Shown: positions 9,524-19,503, counted from the first letter of the stretch. The stretch: 64,000 nt of DNA from Cohnella ginsengisoli (GCF_029525555.1 NZ_JAPDHZ010000002.1:781868-845867); one strand, 5' to 3'. Notes: generated from the sequence alone by a model not told the origin. Made by a program: numbers and translations.

Positions 9524-10666
9524 TCAAGTCGTCTCTTCCGCCGGCGGACCGAGATCGGTATAAATTTTTTTCAGCTCCTGGATGACGCGGCTCAGCGAAT
9601 ACGTCTTTTTGGCTTTGTTCCAGGCCGCGCGAGCCAGCTCGTAACGGTAGTGCGGATCGAGAATGAACTTGTCGATGGCATCCGCCAGCGCCTTCGGGTC
9701 TTCGCATGGGACGAGCAAACCGTTGACGCCGTCTTCGATCTGCTCGGCGATGCCGCCGACGTCGGTGCCGATCAGGGAGAGCAGGCACAGCGCGGCTTCG
9801 GCGAATACGGAGCCGAACGCCTCGGCGCGCGACGGGAGCACGAAAATATCGAAAAACGGCAGCATTTCCTCGGGGTGAAGCATATAGCCGTAAAAAATCG
9901 TCTCGTCGTAAATGCCCTGCTCCTGCGCCAGGCACTCCAGCTCGGGGCGGATCGGACCGTCGCCGATAATGTGCAGCACGAACTTCCGGTCCTTCTTGCG
10001 CAGCTCGGCGCAGGCTTTGATGAGCAGGTCGATGCCCTTCGCCGGGACGAGGCGGCAGACCGTGACGATCTGGGCGACCTCGTTGTCGTGGGAGATCGGC
10101 TTAAACCGGCGTTCGTCGTACCCGTTCGGAATGACGCCGATCAACTCCGGCCGCTTCATATATCCGCCCATATAGGCGGCGAACGAATGCGATACGGTCA
10201 GCATTTTGTCCGTCTTGGCCTCGAGCTCGCCGTAGAGCGACGTGAGAAAAAGGTGCTCGGCACTGCCCGCCGCGATGCGCCCGTTCAGGATCAGCTCCCG
10301 TTCGAAGCTGGAGTGGACGGTCATGACCAGCGGCGTGTCCGGGTATATCTTACGCAGCGCCAGCGCCGCCACGGGATGATGGGCGTGGATCAGATCGTAG
10401 CCGCTCTTCAGACGGAGCTTCGTCCACCACACGTAGTCTTTCAACGTCTGCATGTATTTGTCGACGACCGGGTTGCCCGCGTATTGGCGCCAGTCGAACG
10501 TATCGAATTCAAACGGTTCCTGTCCCTTGTTCCGGATTCGCTTCGGAATCGAGAACAGCTCCATATCCCAGCCGATCTTGCGGAAACGCTCGCCGATATA
10601 GGGCACCATGGAAGATACGCCGCCCGGTTGCTCCGGGGGGAAAAACAACGCCTGTAAAATATTCAT
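9524..10666 (-). CDS. Family 4 glycosyltransferase
   Basis: A 380-residue GT-B fold enzyme. The N-terminal domain starts MNILQALFFPPEQPGGVSSM (the GG acceptor loop), with LIHAHHPVAALAL later. The C-terminal GT4 domain has VIPNGYDERRF, TVCRLVPAKGIDLLI, HIIGDGP and the nucleotide-sugar motif SRAEAFGSVFAEAAL (the E-x7-E element). It would move a sugar from an NDP-sugar to an unknown acceptor, possibly a cell-wall or surface glycan; the substrate cannot be read from sequence. The start has an excellent AAGGAGG. It is 43 bases upstream-to-downstream from yhaO on the same strand. Confidence 0.85.
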   Translation of the reverse strand: MNILQALFFPPEQPGGVSSMVPYIGERFRKIGWDMELFSIPKRIRNKGQEPFEFDTFDWRQYAGNPVVDKYMQTLKDYVWWTKLRLKSGYDLIHAHHPVAALALRKIYPDTPLVMTVHSSFERELILNGRIAAGSAEHLFLTSLYGELEAKTDKMLTVSHSFAAYMGGYMKRPELIGVIPNGYDERRFKPISHDNEVAQIVTVCRLVPAKGIDLLIKACAELRKKDRKFVLHIIGDGPIRPELECLAQEQGIYDETIFYGYMLHPEEMLPFFDIFVLPSRAEAFGSVFAEAALCLLSLIGTDVGGIAEQIEDGVNGLLVPCEDPKALADAIDKFILDPHYRYELARAAWNKAKKTYSLSRVIQELKKIYTDLGPPAEETT

Positions 10667-10820
10667 CGGCGATTCCTCCTTATAGCCCTACTATCTCGTA
10701 TTGTCTAAATTATGATATAGTGGAACATATGTTTCTGCAAGCGAGGGCAGACGCAGGCGTCCCAGTGTCGCCGGCACGGCTCGCGCAGCGCACACAAGGA
10801 CCGGATGCAAGGGGATACGC

Positions 10821-11987
10821 ATGGACGTTCAAGACTTCTGGAACAATCGCGAGCTGCTGCTTGCTTCCTCATCCGCCGCTTCAGCCGTCATCATCGGCCT
10901 GATGATGTTCATGGCCTATCGGCTGATCGCCGGCAATCGCAGCAGCGCGTTTCGTCTGCTTCTGCTCGCGCTGTCCCTGCTCGCCGTTTATCACGGACTG
11001 TCGCTCGCCGACGCCTTGGGCGCGCTGGAAGGGCGCATGGCTCCCCAGCTGAGCGGCGTGCTTTATATCGCGGCCTTCATCGCGCTTAACTTCGCTTTCT
11101 TCGAATTATACTACAGGAAGCGGGCGCGCACGCGCGCCTGGTTTTACGGCTTGCTCGCCGTCGGCGTCACGATCGCGGTGTGCAATCTGCTGTCCGTGAC
11201 GGGCGTCCCGGCCGCCGAGATCGGCGCCGTCGGAAACGGGGAACGGGCGAACCTGCTTTTGGCGCTCGAGGACGGGTACGTGCTCGTGCTGTCGGGCCTT
11301 TTCGCGGTGATGTTCGCGCCGCATCTAAGGCAGCGCGCGCGTTATGCCGTCAGTCTCTGCTTTGCCTTTTTCGGACAGCTCGCCGCGTTTCTGACCCGGG
11401 ATTTCGGCGTCGCGTCGCCCGTTTTCGATTTGATGGCCGCCATTTTGCCCGTATTTTATTATATCGTCCTGTTCATGATTCTCTTCGAGCGAGTCGTGGA
11501 GCTGATGCAGACCGCATACCGTTCCTCGATTACCGACGGATTGACCGACTTGTACAATCGCCGCTTTTTTACCGCCCGTCTGGAAAAAGCGTTGGAGCAA
11601 GCGGGCCAAGGGGCCGTCGGCGCAATTTTTTGCGATATCGACGACTTCAAGAAGCTTAACGATACCAAAGGTCACCAGGCCGCGGATATCGTGCTGAAAC
11701 AGACGGCCGCCATCCTGCGGGAGGAGACGGAAGGCATCGGCCTCGCCGGCCGCTATGGCGGCGAAGAGCTGGTCGCCTTCATCCAAACGGCCTCTCCCGA
11801 CGCTCCGGCCGTCGCCGAGCGCATCCGTGCCCGCATCGCCAAGGAGACGATCGTGACCGTAAGCGTCGGCTGTGCGCTGTCCATGCCGGGCGTCAAGGCC
11901 GAGCAGCTCATGAAAAACGCGGACGAAGCGATGTACCGCTCCAAGCGTTCGGGCAAAAATCGCGTCACGTTATACGATCAATTGTAA
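10821..11987 (+). CDS. Membrane-bound GGDEF diguanylate cyclase
   Basis: A 388-residue protein: an N-terminal membrane region with about seven hydrophobic helices (residues about 15-225), a short linker with FERVVELMQ, then a GGDEF domain from about residue 235 (SSITDGLTDLYNRRFF). The active-site loop is GGEEL, a functional variant of GGDEF/GGEEF, so c-di-GMP synthesis from two GTP is likely. The usual inhibitory I-site RxxD is not present in the position before the loop (it reads EGIG), which suggests no product feedback there. It is divergent from the glycosyltransferase; rsmF-like gene follows after 11 bases, so the two may be one operon. Confidence 0.87.
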   Translation: MDVQDFWNNRELLLASSSAASAVIIGLMMFMAYRLIAGNRSSAFRLLLLALSLLAVYHGLSLADALGALEGRMAPQLSGVLYIAAFIALNFAFFELYYRKRARTRAWFYGLLAVGVTIAVCNLLSVTGVPAAEIGAVGNGERANLLLALEDGYVLVLSGLFAVMFAPHLRQRARYAVSLCFAFFGQLAAFLTRDFGVASPVFDLMAAILPVFYYIVLFMILFERVVELMQTAYRSSITDGLTDLYNRRFFTARLEKALEQAGQGAVGAIFCDIDDFKKLNDTKGHQAADIVLKQTAAILREETEGIGLAGRYGGEELVAFIQTASPDAPAVAERIRARIAKETIVTVSVGCALSMPGVKAEQLMKNADEAMYRSKRSGKNRVTLYDQL

Positions 11988-11998
11988 GGAGTCCTCCC

Positions 11999-13390
11999 AT
12001 GCCAGCTCTGCCTCAATCCTATGTCGAACGAATCGCCGCCCAACTGGGCGAGGAGACCGGCGCGTTCCTGCGCAGCATGGAGGCGCCCCGTTCGTACGGG
12101 CTTCGCCTCCATGCGCCCAAGCTCTCCCCGGCGGACGACCATCCGGCGCTGCGGTCGCTAACGGCCGCGTTCGGCCTCGCCCCCGTGCCTTGGTGCGGGA
12201 CGGGCTACACTTACGACGGACAAGCCCGGCCAGGGAAGCATCCGTACCACCATGCCGGCCTCTATTACATTCAGGAGCCGAGCGCCATGATCGCCGCGGA
12301 GCTGCTCGACCCGAAGCCCGGCGACGTCGTGCTGGACCTGGCGGCTGCGCCGGGCGGCAAGACGACGCAGATCGCCGCCAAACTGCAGGGCGAAGGCTTG
12401 CTCGTCGCCAACGAGATCCATCCGGGACGCGCGCGCATTCTCTCGGAGAACGTCGAGCGGCTCGGCATCGCGAACGCCGTCGTCGTGCAGGCGACGCCCG
12501 GCGAGCTCGCGGGGCGTCTGCACGAGGCGTTCGACAAAATCATGCTCGACGCGCCCTGCTCGGGCGAAGGCATGTTCCGCAAGGAGCCCGAAGCCTGCGA
12601 CGAGTGGTCGACGGACGCGGTGGCGATGTGCGCGGCGCGGCAGCGGGACATTTTGCCCGATGCCGCCGCCATGCTGAAGCCCGGCGGCCGGCTCGTCTAC
12701 GCCACTTGCACGTTCAACCGCGAGGAGAACGAGGAGACGATCGCCTGGTTTTTGGCCGGTCATCCGGCGTTCAAGCTCGTCTCGGCGAGACGAATGTGGC
12801 CGCACCGGGGGGAAGGCGAAGGGCACTTCGCCGCCGTGCTTGAAAAAGAGGCCGGGGCGGCGAACGAGCCCGGCAAACCGGAAAAGCGGCGCGCCAAAGG
12901 CGGCAGAGCGCCGCGAGCCGACGCCGGCGCGCTCTCCGCGCTCAAGCTGTACGCGTCGTTCGCCGCGCAGTCGCTGCCGGGATACGCGCTGCCTGTGGCA
13001 GGCGTCCCGCTGCTGTTCGGCGAGTCGCTGTATTGGTATCCGCAGCCCGAAGACTCTCCGCTTCCGGCCGAGTCGCTCGGCGGTCTCCGGACGCACCGTC
13101 CCGGCCTCCACCTGGGCGACGTCAAGAAGGGCAGATTCGAGCCTGCCCACGCGCTGGCGCACGCCGTTCGCGCGGACCAAGCCGCGCTGACGCGCGATTA
13201 TCCGGCCTTCAGCGAAGGGGTCATGGCTTATTTGCGCGGGGAAGCGCTGTTGGACGACCACGGCGAGCGCGGAGGCGCGCCTGCCCAAGGATGGGGTCTT
13301 CTCTGCGCGGACGGCTATCCGCTCGGCTGGTTCAAGGCGAGCGGCGGCCAGCTCAAGAACCATTATCCCAAGGGCCTGCGAACGAACTGA
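11999..13390 (+). CDS. RsmF/RsmB-type rRNA m5C methyltransferase (paralogue 1)
   Basis: SAM-dependent RNA cytosine-C5 methyltransferase of the RsmF (YebU) layout, 463 residues. The N-terminal domain includes PGKHPYHHAGLYYIQEPSAM. The Rossmann core has LDLAAAPGGKTTQIA (SAM binding, about residues 115-129), LDAPCSGEGMFRK (the DAPCSGEG motif with one catalytic Cys), and VYATCTFNREENE (TC motif, second catalytic Cys). A C-terminal PUA-like region ends GWGLLCADGYPLGWFKASG. Start ATG has AAGGAG. A second gene of the same family lies 2 kb away at 15487-17131. Confidence 0.88.
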   Translation: MPALPQSYVERIAAQLGEETGAFLRSMEAPRSYGLRLHAPKLSPADDHPALRSLTAAFGLAPVPWCGTGYTYDGQARPGKHPYHHAGLYYIQEPSAMIAAELLDPKPGDVVLDLAAAPGGKTTQIAAKLQGEGLLVANEIHPGRARILSENVERLGIANAVVVQATPGELAGRLHEAFDKIMLDAPCSGEGMFRKEPEACDEWSTDAVAMCAARQRDILPDAAAMLKPGGRLVYATCTFNREENEETIAWFLAGHPAFKLVSARRMWPHRGEGEGHFAAVLEKEAGAANEPGKPEKRRAKGGRAPRADAGALSALKLYASFAAQSLPGYALPVAGVPLLFGESLYWYPQPEDSPLPAESLGGLRTHRPGLHLGDVKKGRFEPAHALAHAVRADQAALTRDYPAFSEGVMAYLRGEALLDDHGERGGAPAQGWGLLCADGYPLGWFKASGGQLKNHYPKGLRTN

Positions 13391-13565
13391 GCGCCGGCTC
13401 CCGGCCAACCGGTCCGCGCCCAAAATGAAGGCGACCCGGGCATCTGTCCAATCCGCTCCGGGACTTTGTCATATGATACATTAGTCCGAGCGACGACGCG
13501 GCAAACGGCAACGAGTTGCCGCCGCCGGCTCGGAGACCCGATTGAATGACAAAGGAGGAATTCGC

Positions 13566-13661
13566 ATGTCCGGTGTTGCAGGTGCATATGGTTCGTCCGC
13601 TGCGTTCGTTCTGGTGCTTTACATCCTGCTCGTCATTATCCTTAAAGCAGGCTTCTTCTAA
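13566..13661 (+). CDS. YjcZ-family sporulation protein (31 aa)
   Basis: A very short membrane peptide with an excellent ribosome binding site (AAAGGAGG, seven bases before ATG). Glycine/alanine-rich start MSGVAGAYGSSAA, then one hydrophobic helix FVLVLYILLVIILKAG, ending FF. This is the pattern of the YjcZ/YrzZ family of tiny proteins associated with sporulation in Bacillales. It stands alone with a terminator 25 bases after the stop. The function of the family is poorly known; the assignment is by sequence pattern and is firm. Confidence 0.88.
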   Translation: MSGVAGAYGSSAAFVLVLYILLVIILKAGFF

Positions 13662-13684
13662 TCCCCAAGCCATTCCGTAATGCC

Positions 13685-13715
13685 AAAAGGCCGGCCCCCC
13701 TCGGGCCGGCTTTTT
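13685..13715 (+). terminator. Terminator of the yjcZ-like gene
   Basis: GCCGGCCC pairs with GGGCCGGC and is followed by TTTTT; an A run upstream makes it usable from both sides. The loop contains a C6 run. Confidence 0.85.
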
Positions 13716-13742
13716 CACTTTGCGCACGATCGAATGCGATGA

Positions 13743-14552
13743 TTACCGCGATGGCGTCGAGGCGGCTGCCAGGCAGGCTTCAAGCACGAGCGCGACCCCA
13801 TCCTCGTTGTTCGACGCCGTCACCGCGTCCGCGGCGGCTTTGACTTCGGGAGGTGAATTGTCCATCGCCACGCCATGTCCCGCGTACTGCAGCATGTCTA
13901 GGTCGTTAAAGTAGTTGCCGATGGCCAGCACCCGCTCGCGCGGAATCCCCCGTTTTTCCGCCCACTGCTTAAGCGCCGTTCCTTTCGAGGCCTCCCTGTG
14001 CTGAAGATCGATAAAGTAGTCCCCGCTCCGGATCGTCTGCAGCTCGTGCCGCCAATCCTGCCAATGCGACTCCAGCTCGTCCAGGTCTTCCTTAGGGGCG
14101 AAGATCGAAATTTTGACGGTTCGAACGGGGAACAGGTCCTCCCGCGATCGCAAGATCGGCTCCGACAGCATGCGCGCGTACATGGAAGCGGTCTGTTCGT
14201 TAAGTTGCTCCACGTAAATGTCGAACGCCGTATTCAGGTCGAAGTGAATGCCGCGTTCTCTGCACAGCGCCAAGTAACGTTCTGCTTCTTCCGAACCGAT
14301 CGGGAATTCCTGCAAAATGTCCCGCGACTCGCCGTCCACGATCGATGCGCCGTTATGCGTGATGACCGTCCCCGACAGTCCGAGCTGCGCCAATACCGAT
14401 AGCGCGCTCGCGGAGCCTCTGCCCGTGCAAAGCACGATCTCCGCGCCCGCAGCCGCCGCCGCGGTTACCGACTGTTTCACCCTGGGCGTCAACTCATGAT
14501 CGTCGTTCAGCAGCGTGCCGTCGACGTCCAGCGCGATCAGCTTGTATTTCAT
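13743..14552 (-). CDS. Cof-type HAD hydrolase (sugar-phosphate phosphatase-like)
   Basis: Cytoplasmic HAD-superfamily phosphatase of the Cof/YidA subfamily, 269 residues. Motif I is LDVDGTLLND (residues about 7-16, nucleophile Asp and acid Asp), motif II LCTGR, the motif III lysine is in SKGTALKQW, and motif IV is IGNYFNDLDML. The cap lies between motifs II and III. Substrates of this group are typically small phosphorylated sugars or FMN-like compounds; none can be assigned. The ATG overlaps the rsuA stop as ATGA, so it is translationally coupled to the upstream gene. Confidence 0.9.
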   Translation of the reverse strand: MKYKLIALDVDGTLLNDDHELTPRVKQSVTAAAAAGAEIVLCTGRGSASALSVLAQLGLSGTVITHNGASIVDGESRDILQEFPIGSEEAERYLALCRERGIHFDLNTAFDIYVEQLNEQTASMYARMLSEPILRSREDLFPVRTVKISIFAPKEDLDELESHWQDWRHELQTIRSGDYFIDLQHREASKGTALKQWAEKRGIPRERVLAIGNYFNDLDMLQYAGHGVAMDNSPPEVKAAADAVTASNNEDGVALVLEACLAAASTPSR

Positions 14553-15450
14553 TGCGTTCGTTCCTCCGTCTTCTTGTAGCTGCACAAGCGCTCGAGCTCG
14601 TCTTCCGTCAGCTCCCGCCACTCGCCCGGCGCCAGCGTTTCGTCCAGCGGAAGCGGCCCCATTTCGTTCCTGCGCAAATACAGCACCTTTTTTGCCCACC
14701 GCTTCGAACATGCGCTTGACCTGGTGATACTTGCCCTCGGCGATCGTAAGTTCGATCCAGCTCAGGGGCTCGCCTGCATCGACCGCCTCCTGCCAGCTCG
14801 TCCGGTTCGCCCGCAGCGCGGGGAACGTATCGAGCCGCTCGAGCGCCCGCTCCATCGTAAAGGAGGACGCATCCCGAGCGATGCCTGCAGCGCTGCCGGT
14901 CTCCAGATGCGCTTCGTGCGCCGGACTCGCGAGAACGCGCAGCGTGGCGGGCAGCGTCACATAGCCGTCGTCGAGCGTCACGCCCGTGGCGAACGTCGCG
15001 ATATCTTCGGAGCCGACTAGGCCGGCTACGAGCGCCTGGTAAGTCTTCGGCACGTGCTTGCGCGGAGACAGCAGGTCGTGCGACAGCTTGCCGTCGTTCG
15101 TCAGCAGCAGGAGCCCTTCCGTGTCCTTGTCCAGCCGACCGACGGGAAAAGGCGAGAACACGCGAAGATCTTCCGGGAGCAGCTCCAGCACCGTTCGTTC
15201 GCGATTGTCCTCGGTAGCGGACACGAAGCCTGCCGGCTTGTGGAGCATGACATACACCGTATCGCGGTATACGATCCGCTCCCCCCTCCAGCATGACCTC
15301 GTCCGCATGAGGGTCGATCTGCATGCCCGGGTCCTTCACGCGGTTGCCGTTAACGGTCACGGCGCCTTGCCTCACGAGCGCTTTCAAGCCGCTTCGCGTG
15401 CCGTACCCGAGATTTCCGAGCATTTTGTCGAGTCTCATTTTTGTTTTCAT
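14549..15450 (-). CDS. RsuA-family pseudouridine synthase, two +1 shifts
   Basis: Converts a uridine in rRNA to pseudouridine. The N-terminal S4 RNA-binding domain (MRLDKMLGNLGYGTRSGLK...GAVTVNG) is followed by the catalytic domain with PVGRLDKDTEGLLLLTNDG (catalytic Asp in RLDKDTEG) and the KYHQVKRMFEAVGKK motif. Restored length about 299 residues, somewhat longer than typical RsuA (~240) because of an insert near residues 165-205. Two runs break it: C6 at 15281-15286 (restores DEVMLEGERIVYRD) and A6 at 14688-14693 (restores VGKKVLYLRRNEMG). RBS GAAGGAG. The uncorrected frame falsely fuses its C-terminus to the HAD gene. Confidence 0.85.
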
Positions 15451-15486
15451 GTCTTCTCCTTCGTATCCCTTACGGATAGGAATCGG

Positions 15487-17131
15487 CTACACTTGCCGCC
15501 AACCGGGCAGCAGCTCGTTTTTCAGCGTCGAACCGTCCCAACGGCCCCAACCCAGCGGGCAACCGTCCAGACAGACGAGCGTCCATCCCCGCCAGTTCGA
15601 CGGCGCTCCGCCTAACCCTGTCACTTTTTCGGGCGCAGGCTGCAGCGTTTCGCCTTTCAAATACCGAATCGCAGCCTCGTCGTCTAGAGCGAGATGCAGG
15701 CATAGCGCAGCCTGGTTAGGCTTGAGACCCATGGCGAGCGCTTGGGAAGGCTCGAATCGATGCTTGGTCGCCCTGCCGAGCAGCAAGCCTTCGCGCACGA
15801 GGCGCAGTCCCTTCAAGTCCCCCCGCTAGCTCGGATACCGCGTACGCGTGATCGCCCTTGATCCGGATCCAGCCGGGCGGTTTCCAGCCGGGCAGGCTTT
15901 CCTGCACGAATGCCTCATAACGCGCCATCGTATCAACATCCCCGCCCGACCCATCGCGGGAGCCCGGCGAACGTCCGCGCCCGGCAGCTTCACCGCCGCG
16001 GCGATCCGTTGCCGTTCGCTTTCCGCGCTTCGCATCCTTGAACGATGCGCCGCCGCTCGCTTTTTCGATCGCCTTCGGTCGTTCCGCGACTTCGGCCGGT
16101 GCCGGGGCGCTCTCTTCCCCCGTATCGGACGCCGTCCTGTCTAGCGGGCCCGCCCGTTCGAGGAGCGCGGCAAAATGGCCTTCGCCGCGAACGCGATGCG
16201 GCCAGAGCCTGATCGTCCCGGCCAAGCGCGCCGCGCGGTCCGGGCCGAGCGCCGCCGCTTCCTCCGGCGTCAGCCATTCGGGCCTTCCCGGCGCAAAGCC
16301 CCATTCGGCCGGCCATTCGGTCGTCACGACGTCGAAGTCCGGATGCGCGGCCAAAAAGCGCGCGATCGTCCCCTCGTTTTCCACGGGAGAAAACGTGCAA
16401 GTGGAGTACACAAGACGTCCGCCCGGCGCGACCAGCTTGGCCGCCTCTCGCATGATCTCGTCCTGCATGGCCGCATATCGGGCCGGCGCCTTCGCGTCCC
16501 ACTGCCGGACCATGTCCTCGTCCTTGCGGAACATGCCTTCGCCGGAGCAAGGCGCATCGACGAGCACCCGGTCGAACGCCGCGCCGAACGCCGCCGCCAG
16601 CTTCGCGGGAGACTCGTTCGCGACGACGGCGCCGCCGACGCCCGCCCGCTCGATGTTTTCAGCCAGCGCTTTCGTGCGCTCCGTGGCCAGATCGTTCGTC
16701 ACGAGGAGCCCCGTGCCGCGAAGCTTGGCGGCTAGCTGCGTCGACTTGCCGCCCGGCGCCGCGCATAAGTCGAGGACGCGCTGCCCCGGCTGCGGATCGA
16801 GCAGCTCGGCGGGCAGCATCGCGCTCGGCTCCTGAATATAATAGAGACCGGCATAGTAATAAGGATGCTTGCCAGGCCGCTCGGTCTCCTCCGTATAATA
16901 TGCGCCTTCCGCCCATGGCACCGGATCTCTGCCCTGGACGAACGTCCGGCCTGCTGACGGCTTGTCCTTTTCAACAAGATCGGACCCTTCGCTTGGATCG
17001 TCCGCCTGGTTTTTCAGTCCGTTCAGCCTGATCGCGGTCCGCTTGGGTTCGCCGTAGCTCGCGAGAAAGGCCTCAGCCTCCTCGCCCAGCAGCTCGCGCA
17101 TCATAATCACGTATTCCTTCGGCAGCGCCAT
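15487..17131 (-). CDS. RsmF-type rRNA m5C methyltransferase (paralogue 2), +1 shift
   Basis: Same family and domain order as the gene at 11999-13390: PGKHPYYYAGLYYIQEPSAM, LDLCAAPGGKSTQLA for SAM binding, VDAPCSGEGMFRK and VYSTCTFSPVENE with the two catalytic cysteines, and a C-terminal PUA-like part ending GWTLVCLDGCPLGWGRWDG. It differs by a long low-complexity linker (about residues 345-410, Glu/Lys/Gly-rich). The C6 run at 15819-15824 breaks the frame just after SELAG; removing one base restores GDLKGLRLVREG and about 110 residues that align with the end of paralogue 1. Restored length about 547. ATG at 17131 follows GAAGGAGG. Confidence 0.87.
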
Positions 17132-17184
17132 CGCCGCCTCCTTCTCTCCGCCTGCCGGAGTGCATTTCCGTCTTTCCCGCCAAT

Positions 17185-17227
17185 AAAAAAGAGGCGTTCG
17201 GACCGCGCAACAGCCGGCCCGAACGCC
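17185..17227 (-). terminator. Terminator between alarmone synthetase and rsmF paralogue 2
   Basis: GGCGTTCGG/CCGAACGCC stem, minus-strand T6 tail in TCTTTTTTATTG. It would end the transcript of the small alarmone synthetase before the rsmF paralogue. Confidence 0.8.
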
Positions 17228-17330
17228 CTTAACGCCCCGCTCGGCCGCAACCGGCCCGCCGGCTGCCCTGCCCGCCGCAGCCAGTCGCACGAAGTCGCCT
17301 CGTCCCGAGAATTCAGGCTCGCGCCGCATG

Positions 17331-18149
17331 CTACTGACTGTTGTTGTTCTTGCCCGCCCGGGCGAGCGCGGCTTGGATCTCCTGCGACAGCTCCGCCAGC
17401 GACCACATGTCTTCCTGCTCCCACAGCTCGTTGAACCGCAGCTGAAACTGCGCGGCCTCGCGGACGCGGCGGAAGAAATACAAACCTTGGATATCGTTCA
17501 ACACCTTGCGCACGATGCCCGACTTCTCTTCGAAGTCCTGCTGGGCGTCTACGATCTCCTGGCGGATGCTCGACATCTCGCGGTCGAGGGCGAACGCGGC
17601 TTCGGCCGCCTTGCGCAGGCGCTCCCTTACATGCTCCGGCAGCTGCTCGCGGTATTTGTAATTCAGCGAATGCTCGATCGTCGCCCAGAAATTCATGGCG
17701 AGCGTGCGGATCTGAATCTCCGCCAGCACCGGCATCGAGCCCAGCGACGTCTGCACCGGATATTCGACGATGATGTGGTAGCTCCGGTAGCCGCTGTCTT
17801 TATAATTCGTAATATAGTCCTTCTCGTATACGAGCCGCAGATCCTTGCGGATGCGGATCATGTCCGCGACCCGGTGAATATCCTCCACGAACTGGCACAT
17901 GATGCGGATGCCCGCGATGTCCTCGATGCCCGTCTCGATTTGGTCTATCGGGACGCTGAGCCGCTTCGCCTTTTCCAGGATGCTCGAGATCCGCTTGACC
18001 CTGCCGGTCACGAACTCGATCGGCGCGTATTCGTCGCGGGCTTTCAACTCGGTACGCAGCGACTTCAGCTTGATCTTCAGCTCTTCTACGGCCTGCTGGT
18101 AGGGCAACAGGAACTTGCTCCAGTCTCTTCCGTCCATACGTCTACGCAT
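17331..18149 (-). CDS. Small alarmone synthetase (RelQ/YjbM type)
   Basis: Single-domain (p)ppGpp synthetase transferring pyrophosphate from ATP to GTP or GDP; no HD hydrolase domain, so Rel (59611-61809) would have to degrade its product. Motifs: FVTGRVKRISSILEKA (ATP/GTP-binding basic patch), GIEDIAGIRIMC, DYITNYKDSGYRSYHIIVEYP and AEIQIRTLAMNFWATIEHSLNYK. RelQ enzymes are usually about 210 residues; this one is about 272, with extra C-terminal helices (QGLYFFRRVREAAQFQLRF...). The start is uncertain: ATG at 18149 has AGGA four bases away, while the ATG at 18137 (MDGRDWSKF) is more family-like but 12 bases from the same site. Confidence 0.87.
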   Translation of the reverse strand: MRRRMDGRDWSKFLLPYQQAVEELKIKLKSLRTELKARDEYAPIEFVTGRVKRISSILEKAKRLSVPIDQIETGIEDIAGIRIMCQFVEDIHRVADMIRIRKDLRLVYEKDYITNYKDSGYRSYHIIVEYPVQTSLGSMPVLAEIQIRTLAMNFWATIEHSLNYKYREQLPEHVRERLRKAAEAAFALDREMSSIRQEIVDAQQDFEEKSGIVRKVLNDIQGLYFFRRVREAAQFQLRFNELWEQEDMWSLAELSQEIQAALARAGKNNNSQ

Positions 18150-18209
18150 CCTTTCCTGCCGCATTGCCGCGCTATCGTGTCGTTGCGAACGGATGCCTTC
18201 CAGGCCGTC

Positions 18210-19318
18210 TCAGCGCCTATGATCGGCGCCCACCGCCTGGGTTATCCGGTTGAATCCATCCTGCTTGAGGAGGCGCTTCAAGCCTGCCGCGATCTCCTTG
18301 ACGACCCCGGGACCTTTGTAAATGAGCGAAGTGTAAACCTCCACCAAAGATGCGCCGGCGCGGATCTTGTCATAAGCGTCGCGTGCCGTAAAAATGCCGC
18401 CCGAGCCGACGATCGGCAGCCGGCCGTCGGTCATGCGGTAAAGGGAACGGATCACTTCGGTGGAACGCTGGGTGAGCGGGCGTCCGCTTAAGCCGCCCGT
18501 CTCGGACTTGTTCGCATGCGAGAGTCCGTCCCGGCCGATCGTCGTATTGGTCGCGATGATGCCGGAGATGCCGCTCTCCAAGATGGCCTGCGCCATATAG
18601 GAAAGCTGTTCCTCGTCGTTGTCCGGCGCGAGCTTGACGAGTATCGGCTTCGGCAGCTCGCCGTGCGCGGCGGCCTGGATCTCCATCTCTTCCTTAACCG
18701 CGGCCAGCAGGTCGCGAAGCTCGTCGCCATGCTGCAGCGCCCGAAGGTCCGGGGTATTGGGCGAGCTGATATTGACGACGAACAGGTCGCCGTACGGATA
18801 CAGCTTGGCCAGACAAGCCCGGTAATCGGAAGCCGCGTCTTCGTTCGGCGTCGCTTTGTTCTTGCCGATGTTCACGGCCAGGGGGGATCTTGCGCTTGCC
18901 GAGCCGCGCCAGCCGAGCCGCCATGGCGTCGGCGCCCTCGTTGTTGAAGCCCATCCGGTTGATCAACGCCTCGTCCGGCGGCAGCCGGAACAAGCGGGGG
19001 CGATCGTTGCCCGGCTGGCCTTTCGGCGTCACCGTCCCGACTTCGAGAAACGACAAGCCGACGCTGCCGAAGCCTTTGACGGCCTTCGCGTTTTTATCGA
19101 GTCCCGCCGCGAGTCCGACCGGGTGGCGGAACCGGAAGCCAAGCAGATCGACGGCGAGCTCCGGCGATTCGGAGACCCCCCCATATGCCGGACAGCAGGG
19201 CGGGCACGCCCGGAATCCGCGAGGCGGCGCCCATGCCGTCCACCACGAGGTGGTGCGCGTCTTCCGGATCCATTTTGAAAAACAGGGGTTTAACCCACTT
19301 ATACAAACGTTTCAGCAT
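18210..19318 (-). CDS. pyrD: Dihydroorotate dehydrogenase (quinone), two +1 shifts
   Basis: Class 2 enzyme that oxidises dihydroorotate to orotate in pyrimidine synthesis and passes electrons to quinone at the membrane. It has the class 2 N-terminal helix ([23 protein letters not shown]). Then [56 protein letters not shown] with the catalytic Ser in the NISSPNT loop, PILVKLAPD and [27 protein letters not shown] for FMN phosphate binding. Restored length about 368. Two runs break the frame: C7 at 19176-19182 (restores [16 protein letters not shown]) and G6 at 18881-18886 (restores [13 protein letters not shown]). The start could also be the ATG at 19339. Confidence 0.9.
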
Positions 19319-19503
19319 CCTTTCAAATCGCGGCGTCATCGGTTCGGCCGCATAAAACCCTCGCGTATCAGTTTAGCCTTTTCTGCGCCAAAAGAAAAGG
19401 GAATATCGCCCCCCGCGGGCACCCGTTTCATCTGGCGTTTTAAAGATCAAGCGTTTACAATAGTAGCATATGCCGATTATGTATAAAGGAAAGGTTGGTT
19501 CCC

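Noticed and set aside
13743..15308. Apparent fusion of pseudouridine synthase and HAD phosphatase
   Set aside because: It results from the extra A at 14688-14693; once removed, RsuA ends at a TGA overlapping the phosphatase ATG.
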